From positions 1 to 10,067 of the forward strand of contig JAWVZU010000144.1 in NCBI GenBank assembly GCA_033722075.1: a stretch of 10,067 bases of DNA, in the 5' to 3' direction. Shown in pieces: positions 1 through 6,979 of this stretch. A program made the translations under genes and the position numbers. Every line of letters begins with the position of its first letter. The first letter of the stretch is position 1. The notes beneath the pieces are model-generated. The model ran no database searches. It was not told the origin of the DNA and was given only the letters and a program-made list of their open reading frames with translations. The DNA is from JAWVZU01 sp033722075 (GTDB taxonomy: Bacteria; Pseudomonadota; Gammaproteobacteria; Xanthomonadales; SZUA-38).

Positions 1-120
1 CCTTACTCGACGCCGGCTCTCACGGAGTTCGGCTACGTTCGAAGCCTGACGATGGGGTTTTCGGGTGGCACCGGCGACTCAACCAACCCGGGCACCGAGT
101 CGGCCTTCCCGCCTTCGTAG
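1..120 (+). CDS. Lasso-peptide-like RiPP precursor, 3' part (5' end outside window)
   Basis: Frame 1 is open from the left edge to TAG at 118-120, giving 39 visible residues with no start codon in view. The visible leader end, YSTPALTEFGYVRSLTM, fits the lasso leader signature: Y-x-x-P-x-L, a Gly four residues after that Leu, and Thr at position -2 before a Gly. The spacing equals that of the lariatin precursor as I recall it. The predicted core starts at the Gly codon 55-57 and has 21 residues. Its first eight, GFSGGTGD, put a single Asp at position 8 (codon 76-78), right for an 8-residue macrolactam ring; the next acidic residue is Glu15, too far away. The 13-residue tail is rich in Ser, Thr, Pro and Gly. 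In this family a B protein or B1/B2 pair cuts the leader and an asparagine-synthetase-like C enzyme closes Gly1 onto the acidic side chain. None of these enzymes is in the window, so they would lie to the left. It could also be one of the many lasso-leader-like proteins of unproven processing. Confidence 0.68.
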   Translation, partial: PYSTPALTEFGYVRSLTMGFSGGTGDSTNPGTESAFPPS

Positions 121-126
121 AGAGCA

Positions 127-1329
127 TCATGGGCGAGACGGTGCGCTAATCAACCTCCGCAACCGCCACATCGCCACGATCCCGAACACCGGCCCCAGCG
201 CCAGCGGTGCGAACGCGTAGCGCCACCCAATCCACTCGACGAGGGTCGGAGTGGCACCGATGGTGATGAGTGTGATCAGGAAGCCGATGCAGGTCTGCAT
301 GGTCAGCGCGGTGCCCAGGTAACGCCGATCGGCCAGTTCGCTGACCGCCGCGCTGAACTGGGCGCTGTCGGCGACCACGGCAAAGCCCCAGATCACGCAT
401 AGCGCAACCAGAAGCACCGGCGAATCGAAGAGGAAGCCGACGACCAGGCAGCACGCGCCCGAGATGGCCATGCTCCAGATCGTCACCGTCGCCCGGCCGA
501 TCCGGTCGGCCCAGCGGCCGGCCAGCACGCAGCCGATGGCGCCGGCGCCGATGCTGCCAAAGGCTGCCCAACGTGCCGCCGACAGGGTCAGGTCGGCTGC
601 CGCAAAGCTCGCCAGCAGCATGACCGGAAGCCAGGTCCACGTGGCGTACAGCTCCCACATGTGCCCGAAGTAGCCGAAATTGGCCAGGCGCACGCGCCGG
701 TTCCGCAAACCCGCCAAAGCGTGACGCCAGTGAAAGGCCGTCGCCGGCAGGTGATAGGGTCCGGGCCTGACGAAAAACGCGACGATCAAACCACCGAGTC
801 CCGCGAGTCCAGCCGCCCACCCAAGCACCTCGCGCCAGGGCGGCAGTCCGAGATCGTAGGCGCTGATCAGGTGCGGCAGCGCCTTGCCCAGGGTCAGCGC
901 CCCGACCAGGATCCCGATCCCCAGTCCGCGATCCCGTTCGCACCAGGTGGCAACGAGCTTCATGCCGGGCGGATAGACGCCCGCGAGGCAGGCGCCGACC
1001 AGGAAGCGCAGTCCGAGAGCAACAGACCCATAGTCGTCCAGCAGGCCGGTCAGCGCGGTGGCAGCCCCGGCGGCAAATGAACTCACCGCCACGAGGCCAA
1101 CGGTCGAGAACCGGTCGGCGAGATTCAGGAGCGCACTGACCAGCGTCCCGACAACAAAACCGAGCTGGACGGCCAGCGTGAGCCGGCCGGCCTGGCCGGC
1201 GCTGATGCCCCATGCGGCTTCCAGCTGCGGGACGACGGCGGCTGCCGCAAACCACAACGACATGGCCAGCGCCTGGGCCAGCGAAAGCAGGCCCAGGGTT
1301 CGCCACTTGATCACCGATGCGGTGACCAC
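127..1329 (-). CDS. MFS transporter
   Basis: This 400-residue protein has about twelve hydrophobic segments, the usual length and layout for the major facilitator superfamily. The loop near residue 270 carries the motif-A-like AGRWADRIGR, matching the cytoplasmic loop at the start of the second six-helix half. The equivalent loop in the first half (NLADRFSTVG) is degenerate, keeping only the DR. The N-terminal stretch with W and Q/A-rich helices (SLAQALAMSLWFAAAAVVPQL) is common in bacterial MFS members of unknown substrate. It would act in the inner membrane as a proton-coupled or facilitated carrier; the substrate cannot be read from the sequence. The GTG start at 1329 lies 9 bases after the stop of the VOC gene, so the two are probably co-transcribed and perhaps translationally coupled. 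The start is uncertain: no strong ribosome binding site is seen, and another in-frame GTG lies 15 bases further in. The gene converges on the lasso-like precursor with a 6-base gap. Confidence 0.87.
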   Translation of the reverse strand: MVTASVIKWRTLGLLSLAQALAMSLWFAAAAVVPQLEAAWGISAGQAGRLTLAVQLGFVVGTLVSALLNLADRFSTVGLVAVSSFAAGAATALTGLLDDYGSVALGLRFLVGACLAGVYPPGMKLVATWCERDRGLGIGILVGALTLGKALPHLISAYDLGLPPWREVLGWAAGLAGLGGLIVAFFVRPGPYHLPATAFHWRHALAGLRNRRVRLANFGYFGHMWELYATWTWLPVMLLASFAAADLTLSAARWAAFGSIGAGAIGCVLAGRWADRIGRATVTIWSMAISGACCLVVGFLFDSPVLLVALCVIWGFAVVADSAQFSAAVSELADRRYLGTALTMQTCIGFLITLITIGATPTLVEWIGWRYAFAPLALGPVFGIVAMWRLRRLISAPSRP

Positions 1330-1338
1330 CTGCGCTGG

Positions 1339-1797
1339 TTAGCTCATCATTTCCTGAAAACGCCGCTCCAGTTCCTCCGGTGAGACGTTTTCGATGTGGG
1401 TTGCCAGCGTCCAATGATGGCCGAAGGGGTCGTGGATGGTCGCGGTCCGATCGCCGTAGAACTGGTTTTCGAGATCGCGGTGTACGATCGCGCCGGCGTC
1501 GACAGCCTGCCTGAAGACCGCATCCACGTTTTCGACATAGAGCATCAGCGACAGCGGTGAACCGCCCACGGTCTCCGGACTGAGCGCGCCCATGTCCACG
1601 TTTTCGTCAGCCAGCATGACCGGAGAATCGCCGATCTTCATCTCGGCATGGGCCACGCCACCGTCGGGCGTGTCCAGGCGCAGCATGGTCACGGCATCGA
1701 ATGCCGCTTTGTAGAACTCCAGCGCCTTCGCGGCATCCTTGACAATCAGGTAGGGGGTGACGGAATGGTAACCCTCGGGAATCGGTGAAACGCTCAT
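1339..1797 (-). CDS. VOC family protein (PhnB/glyoxalase-like)
   Basis: A 152-residue protein of the vicinal oxygen chelate superfamily in its PhnB-like branch, which is made of paired beta-alpha-beta-beta-beta modules. Visible family signatures are the N-terminal PEGYHSVTPYLIV, the helix AAKALEFYKAAF, the segment AHAEMKIGDSPVMLADE, the second-module start MLYVENVDAVFRQAVDAGA, the GDRTATIHDPFGHHW block and the closing LATHIENVSPEELERR. The His of HAE and the acidic residue near the second module are the usual metal-ligand positions in the superfamily. Members include glyoxalases, dioxygenases and antibiotic-sequestering proteins; nothing here fixes which, and most PhnB-like proteins have no proven reaction. 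It is soluble and cytoplasmic. The ATG start at 1797 is preceded by a good ribosome binding site, AGGAGA (1804-1809 on the complementary strand), 6 bases upstream. It heads a two-gene unit with the MFS transporter and is divergent from the DUF885-like gene. Confidence 0.9.
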   Translation of the reverse strand: MSVSPIPEGYHSVTPYLIVKDAAKALEFYKAAFDAVTMLRLDTPDGGVAHAEMKIGDSPVMLADENVDMGALSPETVGGSPLSLMLYVENVDAVFRQAVDAGAIVHRDLENQFYGDRTATIHDPFGHHWTLATHIENVSPEELERRFQEMMS

Positions 1798-1907
1798 GAC
1801 AACTCTCCTGTTCGATTGCGCCCTGATTTTAGAGCCCGCAGCTTACCCGGGTCTTGTAAAAAGTTGCCCGATTGGCCACGCTGCGATCCTGGCTCGGGAG
1901 GTTGCAG
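1798..1907. promoter_or_regulatory. Divergent intergenic region, VOC gene and DUF885-like gene
   Basis: These 110 bases separate two divergently read genes and must hold both promoters. The middle is AT-richer than the surroundings (for example the run at 1855-1864 and the patch at 1826-1834). On the minus strand a TTTACA-like and a TAAAAT-like hexamer occur, but 23 bases apart, too far for a normal sigma-70 promoter. No operator palindrome was recognised. Confidence 0.35.
1896..1901 (+). promoter_or_regulatory. Ribosome binding site fixing the start of the DUF885-like gene
   Basis: GGGAGG lies 6 bases before the ATG at 1908. An in-frame TTG at 1872 would give a protein 12 residues longer, but it has no such site and would place a charged, Trp- and Arg-containing stretch ahead of the signal peptide. 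The ATG at 1908 starts directly at a plausible signal sequence. Confidence 0.7.
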
Positions 1908-3548
1908 ATGGATCATTGGATCGCGATCGTGCGTGCCGCGGCGCTGACCGTGCTGCTGACGCCGGCAGGCGTAGGGGCGGAGGAAAATATGGGCTACGAG
2001 GCATTGGTGGGGCTGTTCGAGGAGTGGCGCGAGTTCGAGCAACCGCCGCTGCGTGACGGGGCTCCGGACTATACGGCCGAGACCACGGCCAGGCGCTACG
2101 AGGAACTCAAGGCGCTACAGAAGAAACTGGAAGCGATCGATCCCGGCGACTGGCCCATACCCCAGCAGGTCGACTACCACCTGGTGCGGGCCGAAATGAA
2201 CGGCATGGATTTCAATATCCGGGTGCTGAAACCGTGGGAGCGGGATCCGGCATTTTATACCTCGATCTGGACCTACCAGAGCGACACGCCGGCTCACGAG
2301 GGTCCTACGCACCATGCCCTGGTCGAACTCTGGACCTATGAGTTCCCCCTTTCCGAGGAAGCCGAGGACAAGCTCACCGGCGAGCTCGCTACGATTCCGT
2401 CGTTGCTCGAGCAGGCACGCAGTAATCTGACCGGCAATGCGCGGGAACTGTGGATCGCCGGCATCGGCGACCTCCGCCAGCAGGCAAGAAACCTGGCTGA
2501 CCTGGAGACGCGAACGACCGGCGCCGGCGACGAGTTCAAGGCGACATTGACCGATGCCCACGAGGCCACCGAGTCGTTCATCGAGTGGCTGGAGGCCGAG
2601 GCGCCGAAGAAGAACGGCCCATCGGGCATCGGCAAGGACAACTACACCTGGTATCTGCAGAACGTCCACCTGGTGCCGCTTTCCTGGGAAGACGAGGTGC
2701 GGCTGCTGAAACGCGAACTGGCCCGCGCTCACACCTCACTGCGACTGGAAGAACATCGCAACCGAAACCTGCCCGAACTGGAAGCCATCGCAACCCCGGA
2801 AGAGTACGAGCGGCGGGCACTCGAAGGGGTCCGCAAGCTGGTCACGTTCCTTGGAGACAACGACATCCTGGAGATCAAGGACTACATGATTCCCGCGCTG
2901 GACGAGCGGATCGGTTCCTTCGTTCCGGCCGAGAAACGCAACTTCTTCCACCGGGCCATCCACCTCGAGCCGATGACGCTGTGGACCCATTTCTACCACT
3001 GGTGGGACCTGGCACTGATGCAGACGGATCCTCACGAGAGCCCCATCCGACGCGGGCCTCTGCTCTACAACATCTTCGACAGTCGCGCGGAGGGGCTGGC
3101 GACCGGCTTCGAAGAGATGGCGATGCACGCCGGGCTCTACGACGACAATCCGCGAGCTCGAGAGATCGTCTGGATCATGCTGGCCCAGCGAGCGGCCCGC
3201 GGCCTTGGTTCGCTGTACGCTCACGCCAACGAATTCACCCTCAAGGAGGCCCGCGACTATCACGTCGAATGGACTCCGCGCGGCTGGATGCGCGACGACC
3301 TCGACCTGCTGGGTTTCGAGCAGCTCCTGTACCTTCGCCAACCCGGCTACGGCACCAGCTACATCACCGGCAAATACCTCATCGAGAAACTCATGGCCCA
3401 TCGCAGTGAACAGCTCGGTACCGATTTCTCGTTGCCCGAATTCTTTGCGGAACTGGATGCGGCGGGGGTGATTCCCGTCTCGATGATCCGCTGGGAGCTT
3501 ACCGGGGAGCGACCGCCGGAGAGCGTCCTCAGGCAGACAGCCAGGTGA
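1908..3548 (+). CDS. Secreted DUF885-family protein with degenerate metal-binding motif
   Basis: A 546-residue protein with a predicted signal peptide (about residues 1-24, cleavage near GVGA/EE), so periplasmic or secreted. The family, DUF885, contains putative zinc metallopeptidases related to HExxH-type enzymes. Family landmarks are the middle block NYTWYLQNVHLVPLSWEDE, a helix with RELARAH and LEEHRNR, an EG-containing segment at residues 395-403 (AEGLATGFEE, matching the family's EGWALYAE), PGYGTSY at 479-485 (family PGQALSY) and a C-terminal FFAELDAAGVIPVSMIRWE block. The HExxPGHH motif expected some 30-40 residues before the EG segment is absent; the equivalent place reads THFYHWWDLALM (from residue 360). 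The protein may therefore have lost peptidase activity or use a different ligand set. It is read alone, divergent from the VOC gene and convergent with the kinase/lipoprotein unit. Family assignment is from motif recall; function is unknown. Confidence 0.8.
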   Translation: MDHWIAIVRAAALTVLLTPAGVGAEENMGYEALVGLFEEWREFEQPPLRDGAPDYTAETTARRYEELKALQKKLEAIDPGDWPIPQQVDYHLVRAEMNGMDFNIRVLKPWERDPAFYTSIWTYQSDTPAHEGPTHHALVELWTYEFPLSEEAEDKLTGELATIPSLLEQARSNLTGNARELWIAGIGDLRQQARNLADLETRTTGAGDEFKATLTDAHEATESFIEWLEAEAPKKNGPSGIGKDNYTWYLQNVHLVPLSWEDEVRLLKRELARAHTSLRLEEHRNRNLPELEAIATPEEYERRALEGVRKLVTFLGDNDILEIKDYMIPALDERIGSFVPAEKRNFFHRAIHLEPMTLWTHFYHWWDLALMQTDPHESPIRRGPLLYNIFDSRAEGLATGFEEMAMHAGLYDDNPRAREIVWIMLAQRAARGLGSLYAHANEFTLKEARDYHVEWTPRGWMRDDLDLLGFEQLLYLRQPGYGTSYITGKYLIEKLMAHRSEQLGTDFSLPEFFAELDAAGVIPVSMIRWELTGERPPESVLRQTAR

Positions 3549-3556
3549 GTGGCCGG

Positions 3557-3580
3557 CGACCGGTCTCAGTTGGCCGGTCG
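3557..3580. terminator. Inverted repeat between convergent genes, possible bidirectional terminator
   Basis: CGACCGG (3557-3563) is exactly complementary to CCGGTCG (3574-3580). On the + transcript a U-G and a C-G pair extend the stem to 9 pairs with a 6-base loop. It lies just after the TGA of the DUF885-like gene (3546-3548) and overlaps the stop of the lipoprotein gene (3566-3568), the place expected for a shared terminator. There is no run of T on either side, so intrinsic termination would be weak. Confidence 0.4.
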
Positions 3581-3787
3581 AGTCCAGCCGTGGCGCGCCA
3601 TGCAGTCCGTGAACGCATGCTCGCGGGCAGTTCCCGGATCCTCGGCCTGCGCTTCCTTGAGACAGCGCGCCTCTGCGGTGTCGAACGGCGTGGCCCCCTT
3701 ACCCTCCCATCCCGGGTCAGAGGTAGTGGTGCAGCCGACCAGAGCAAGGCCGACGATCACGATCAACGTTTTACTATCAGCCACCAT
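3566..3787 (-). CDS. Small lipoprotein, 73 residues
   Basis: The protein begins with a short N-region (Lys6), a hydrophobic core TLIVIVGLALVG and a lipobox L16-V17-G18-C19, so it should be cut by signal peptidase II and lipid-modified at Cys19. The residue after Cys is Thr rather than Asp, which by the usual Lol rule points to the outer membrane. The mature part is only about 55 residues and has two further cysteines, Cys42 and Cys62, which could form a disulfide in the periplasm. The ending FTDCMARHGW resembles the C-x-x-x-GW ends of other small lipoproteins of unknown role. The ATG at 3787 overlaps the end of the kinase gene by 11 bases (stop at 3777), so translation is probably coupled to the kinase. 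This supports it being a real gene and possibly an accessory to that sensor. No family was recognised with certainty. Confidence 0.75.
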   Translation of the reverse strand: MVADSKTLIVIVGLALVGCTTTSDPGWEGKGATPFDTAEARCLKEAQAEDPGTAREHAFTDCMARHGWTRPAN

Positions 3788-6700
3788 CGCGCACCCGGGT
3801 GGGAATGGTCAGACGAAACCTGGTGCCGCGCCGGGTTTCAAGACATTGCATACGACCGGCCAGCAGGTTTGCGGTGAGATTATAGGCGATGTGCATGCCC
3901 ATGCCACTGTGACCGCGAGACCGGTGGCGCGTAAAAAATGGCTCGAAGATGCGTACGCGAGTCTCCTGGTTCATGCCCTTGCCGTCATCCCGGTATTCGA
4001 TTTCCACATGATCGCCGACCCGCCGCGCCGCCAGGGAAATCGTCCCGCCCGGTTCCTGAAAGCCGTGCTGCAGGGAATTCGAGACGAGGTGCATGACGAT
4101 CTCCCGTAGCGCATCGGGAAAGCTCTGCATGCGAATGCCCGTCTCGAAGTCGGTCTCCAGCGTGTGGCCCGCATCGCGAATCTGCGCTCCCAGGGCGGCG
4201 GTCGCATCGGTCAACACTTCGTCCAGCATGAAGGTCATGCAGCGCATGTCCCCCTTCTTGACAGACGCCCGCTTGAAGCTTCGGACCAGATTACTGGCCT
4301 GGGACAACGCCTCCTGCACGATTCCAAGCTGCTCACCGATCTGTACGGTCAGCGCCTGCGCCTCAGCCGCCGTGCCTTGCTTGAGAACGCGTCGGCATCG
4401 ATCACTGAGGTGGGAGGTGACGGTAATGGCATTGCCCAGCGGGGTATTGATCTCGTGGGCGACGCCGGCAACCATCTGCCCAAGCGCCGCCAGCTTCTCC
4501 TGTTCCAGCAGCTGGTCCTGGGCCGAACGGAGATCGCGCAGGGCATCTTCCAGCTCTTCGTTGGCCTTCATCAGCGAAGAGGTTCGCTGCATCACGATGT
4601 CGGCCAGACGCTGGGCCTGGCGCTTCAGATCCATGTTGCGCCAGCGGACGATCAGCACCACCAGGATGGCCAGTACAGCCAGGGCGAACAGGCGAAACGC
4701 AAGCGTCTCATAGACCCTGGGCGTCACCTCCAGCGTCATGCGGGTCGGCTCTATCCAGTTGTCGGCGCGATTGGCGGCGGTCACTTCGAACTCGTGTGAG
4801 CCGGGGCTGAGATTGGTATAGAAGGCCGTGCGCCGACTGCCGGCGTCCACCCAGTCGTCGTCGACGCCGCTCAGTCGATAACGGTACCGGACCCGTTCCG
4901 GCGCAGCCAGCCACAGGCTGGTGTAATCGATCTCGAAGCGGCGCGACCCGGAAGGAGCTGCCGCCGCGTCCAGGGAGAGCTCTTTTCCATCCACCAGCAC
5001 CCTTTCAATCATCACCGGCGGTGGGGGCTGGAGCGGCTTCACCTCGCCCGGGTGGATCCAGGCAACGCCGGCCGGGGTCGGAAACCAGAGGGCCCCGTCC
5101 CGGCTGCGCCAGCCGGACGGCTGGCTGCCGCCGTTGCACTGGCTGACCGGCATGCCGTCAGCCTGGTCGAAGAACCGCAGCAGGCGCCCGGTTGGCTCGG
5201 CGGGATGGTCCAGGCGCGCGACGCCACGATTGGTACACAACCAGAGGCGACCGTCGCCGCCTTCCAGGATCCGAAAGACGGACAGATCGTCGAACCGCCC
5301 CAGATCGATTTCCCGGACCTCACCTTCGGGGTCAACTGCGCTCAGTCCCGCGGAACCGGCAAACCAGGCCCAGCCGTGCCGGTCGAAGGCCAGGTCGAAG
5401 AGCAGGGCGCTTGCCAGCCCGAGATCGACCGCATCAAATCGTTTCCCGTCAAAGCGCGCCACCCCGTCGCCGAAGGTGGCTATCCAGAGGCTGCCGTCAG
5501 GGGCTTCCGCAAACGCCCGCACGTCCAGGCCGGGCAAGCCATGTTCCAGGGTGTAGAAGTCTGTCTTCTCGCCGCGGATCCGGAACACGCCGGCCTGGTA
5601 GGCGGCAGCCCACAGGTTGCCGTCCTGGTCGCCATAGAGGGCCCGAATCAGGTCCGTGGGCAGGTCTTCAACGACCACCGGTTCCAGCCGCCCTCGGAAC
5701 CAGCGCTGCAGAGCGCCGCCGTAGGTTGCGATCAACATCGAACCGTCACCCCGCGGCCACAGGGCGCGTACGGAACTGGCCGCCAGGCCGTCGGACTGAT
5801 CAAGCGCATCGACGACACGGCCCTCGTGAAGGACGCTGACGCCGCGGGCATCCGAGCCGACCCAGATGTTGCCGTCATGGTCCTCGGTGATCGATCGGAC
5901 ATAGGGCCCGGCAAGGCCCTGCTCGACCCCCAGCGCCGAAAAGGCCGTGTCCCGCAGACGGGTGAGTCCACCGTTAGAGCCCACCCAGATGTTGCCGCCC
6001 CGGTCGGCGTGGATCGCGTGGATATGATCGTTCGGCATACCAAGTCGGGAATCCAGCGTCTCCAGCGCATCGCCGACCAGACGCTGAAGCCCACCGCCGT
6101 AGGTGCCGATCCAGACCGCCCCATCCGGTCCCGCATGCAGTGACCGGATCAGGCCCTCGGTCCCCGCCACCGGCACAAAACGCTCGCCCTGAAACCGAAA
6201 CAGGCCATCGCCGAAGGTCGCTGCCCACAGGTTGCCAGCGGGATCGCGTATCAGATCCTGGATCCGGCCGGTCGGCAAGCCGTCACCCATGCCCACCGCC
6301 CGCTCCGATTCCAGGTCCAGGCGAAACACGCCGCCGCCCTCCACGCCAAGCCAGAGCGCGTTGCCGTCAGGGACGATCGCCGTCACCGGACCCTCCGCGA
6401 CCGTTTCTCCTCCGAGACCACACCGCATCTCACCCTTGGCGCGGACACACAGGCCCTCGGCGGTACCGATCCACAGTTGCTCGGAGCCGGTACCGGCCAG
6501 CGACCAGATGTGATCGCTCGCCAGGCCGGCAGCGCTGTCGATTCGAATGGGATCGCCGGTCTTCGGGAAACCGTGAACGCCGTACTCCAGGGTGCCGATC
6601 CACAGCGTCTCGTCTAGGTCGATGAGCAGTTCGGTGGTGTCCTTGGCCAGTACGCCGCGGTCTTCGAAGGCCTTGAAACTCACGCCGTCGAAGCGGACTA

Positions 6701-6890
6701 CTCCTTCATAGGTTGCGACCCAGAGGTAGCCATCGGAATCCTGGGCGATCGATTTCACGGTGCCGTGCGGAAGACCCTGGTCGGTGCGCCAGGTTTCAAG
6801 GTTGAAATGGATCAGCGGCTTGCCGGCCACCTCGCCGCAAAACGTAGCGATCGCCAGGATCAGCCAGCCGGCAACAGCGCCGGTTTTCAT
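3777..6890 (-). CDS. Two-propeller membrane sensor histidine kinase (Reg_prop, Y_Y_Y, HisKA, HATPase)
   Basis: The 1037-residue protein starts with a signal sequence (MKTGAVAGWLILAIATFCGEVAG). Fourteen blade motifs of the type DGxLWIGT follow between about residues 50 and 600, which fits two seven-bladed propellers. A Y_Y_Y domain (about 645-710, with RYRLSGVDDDW and LSPGSHEFEV) and one membrane helix (about 733-751) precede a coiled-coil linker. The kinase core has an H-box VAHEINTPLGN with the phospho-acceptor His812, an N-box with Asn938, a G1 box DDGKGM (from Asp968), an F-box FEPFFTRH and a G2 box HSGMGMH. The sensor half would be periplasmic and sense an unknown ligand. Unlike the hybrid regulators of Bacteroides that share this sensor layout, it has no receiver or DNA-binding domain, and no response regulator gene is near. 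The ATG at 6890 is preferred, with a GGGGG stretch upstream; a start at 6959 would add 23 residues before the signal peptide. It lies 89 bases after the VWA gene. Confidence 0.92.
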   Translation of the reverse strand: MKTGAVAGWLILAIATFCGEVAGKPLIHFNLETWRTDQGLPHGTVKSIAQDSDGYLWVATYEGVVRFDGVSFKAFEDRGVLAKDTTELLIDLDETLWIGTLEYGVHGFPKTGDPIRIDSAAGLASDHIWSLAGTGSEQLWIGTAEGLCVRAKGEMRCGLGGETVAEGPVTAIVPDGNALWLGVEGGGVFRLDLESERAVGMGDGLPTGRIQDLIRDPAGNLWAATFGDGLFRFQGERFVPVAGTEGLIRSLHAGPDGAVWIGTYGGGLQRLVGDALETLDSRLGMPNDHIHAIHADRGGNIWVGSNGGLTRLRDTAFSALGVEQGLAGPYVRSITEDHDGNIWVGSDARGVSVLHEGRVVDALDQSDGLAASSVRALWPRGDGSMLIATYGGALQRWFRGRLEPVVVEDLPTDLIRALYGDQDGNLWAAAYQAGVFRIRGEKTDFYTLEHGLPGLDVRAFAEAPDGSLWIATFGDGVARFDGKRFDAVDLGLASALLFDLAFDRHGWAWFAGSAGLSAVDPEGEVREIDLGRFDDLSVFRILEGGDGRLWLCTNRGVARLDHPAEPTGRLLRFFDQADGMPVSQCNGGSQPSGWRSRDGALWFPTPAGVAWIHPGEVKPLQPPPPVMIERVLVDGKELSLDAAAAPSGSRRFEIDYTSLWLAAPERVRYRYRLSGVDDDWVDAGSRRTAFYTNLSPGSHEFEVTAANRADNWIEPTRMTLEVTPRVYETLAFRLFALAVLAILVVLIVRWRNMDLKRQAQRLADIVMQRTSSLMKANEELEDALRDLRSAQDQLLEQEKLAALGQMVAGVAHEINTPLGNAITVTSHLSDRCRRVLKQGTAAEAQALTVQIGEQLGIVQEALSQASNLVRSFKRASVKKGDMRCMTFMLDEVLTDATAALGAQIRDAGHTLETDFETGIRMQSFPDALREIVMHLVSNSLQHGFQEPGGTISLAARRVGDHVEIEYRDDGKGMNQETRVRIFEPFFTRHRSRGHSGMGMHIAYNLTANLLAGRMQCLETRRGTRFRLTIPTRVRDGG

Positions 6891-6979
6891 CCAATTGCCC
6901 CCCGCACCGGCGGATAGTGAGACACCGCTTCCGTGGGGATTCTGGCACAGCGACTGCACGACGTGAACCGCGGCCGGGA

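Noticed and set aside
146..1414. 422-codon minus-strand open frame overlapping the MFS and VOC genes in another frame
   Set aside because: The product is Arg/Gly/Pro-rich with no hydrophobic helices or domain and conflicts with two genes that have strong family signatures.
1826..1864. Minus-strand promoter for the VOC gene from TTTACA- and TAAAAT-like hexamers
   Set aside because: The spacing of 23 bases is outside the usual 16-18 range.
1872..1907. TTG start giving 12 extra residues to the DUF885-like protein
   Set aside because: The ATG at 1908 has GGGAGG at good spacing and starts a signal peptide directly.
5052..6143. 363-codon + strand open frame inside the kinase gene
   Set aside because: It is antisense to the propeller region, whose blade motifs are clearly the coding sense. 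The repetition of Gln, Pro and Gly-Asp in the shadow frame just mirrors the blade repeats.
5086..6745. Possible tandem DNA repeat from the recurring LW-type blade codons
   Set aside because: The repetition is at protein level, about every 40 residues, and diverged in DNA; it is explained by propeller blades and is not a CRISPR or satellite array.
6891..6959. Start at 6959 for the sensor kinase
   Set aside because: It would put 23 residues without clear signal-peptide character before an obvious signal sequence beginning at the 6890 ATG.
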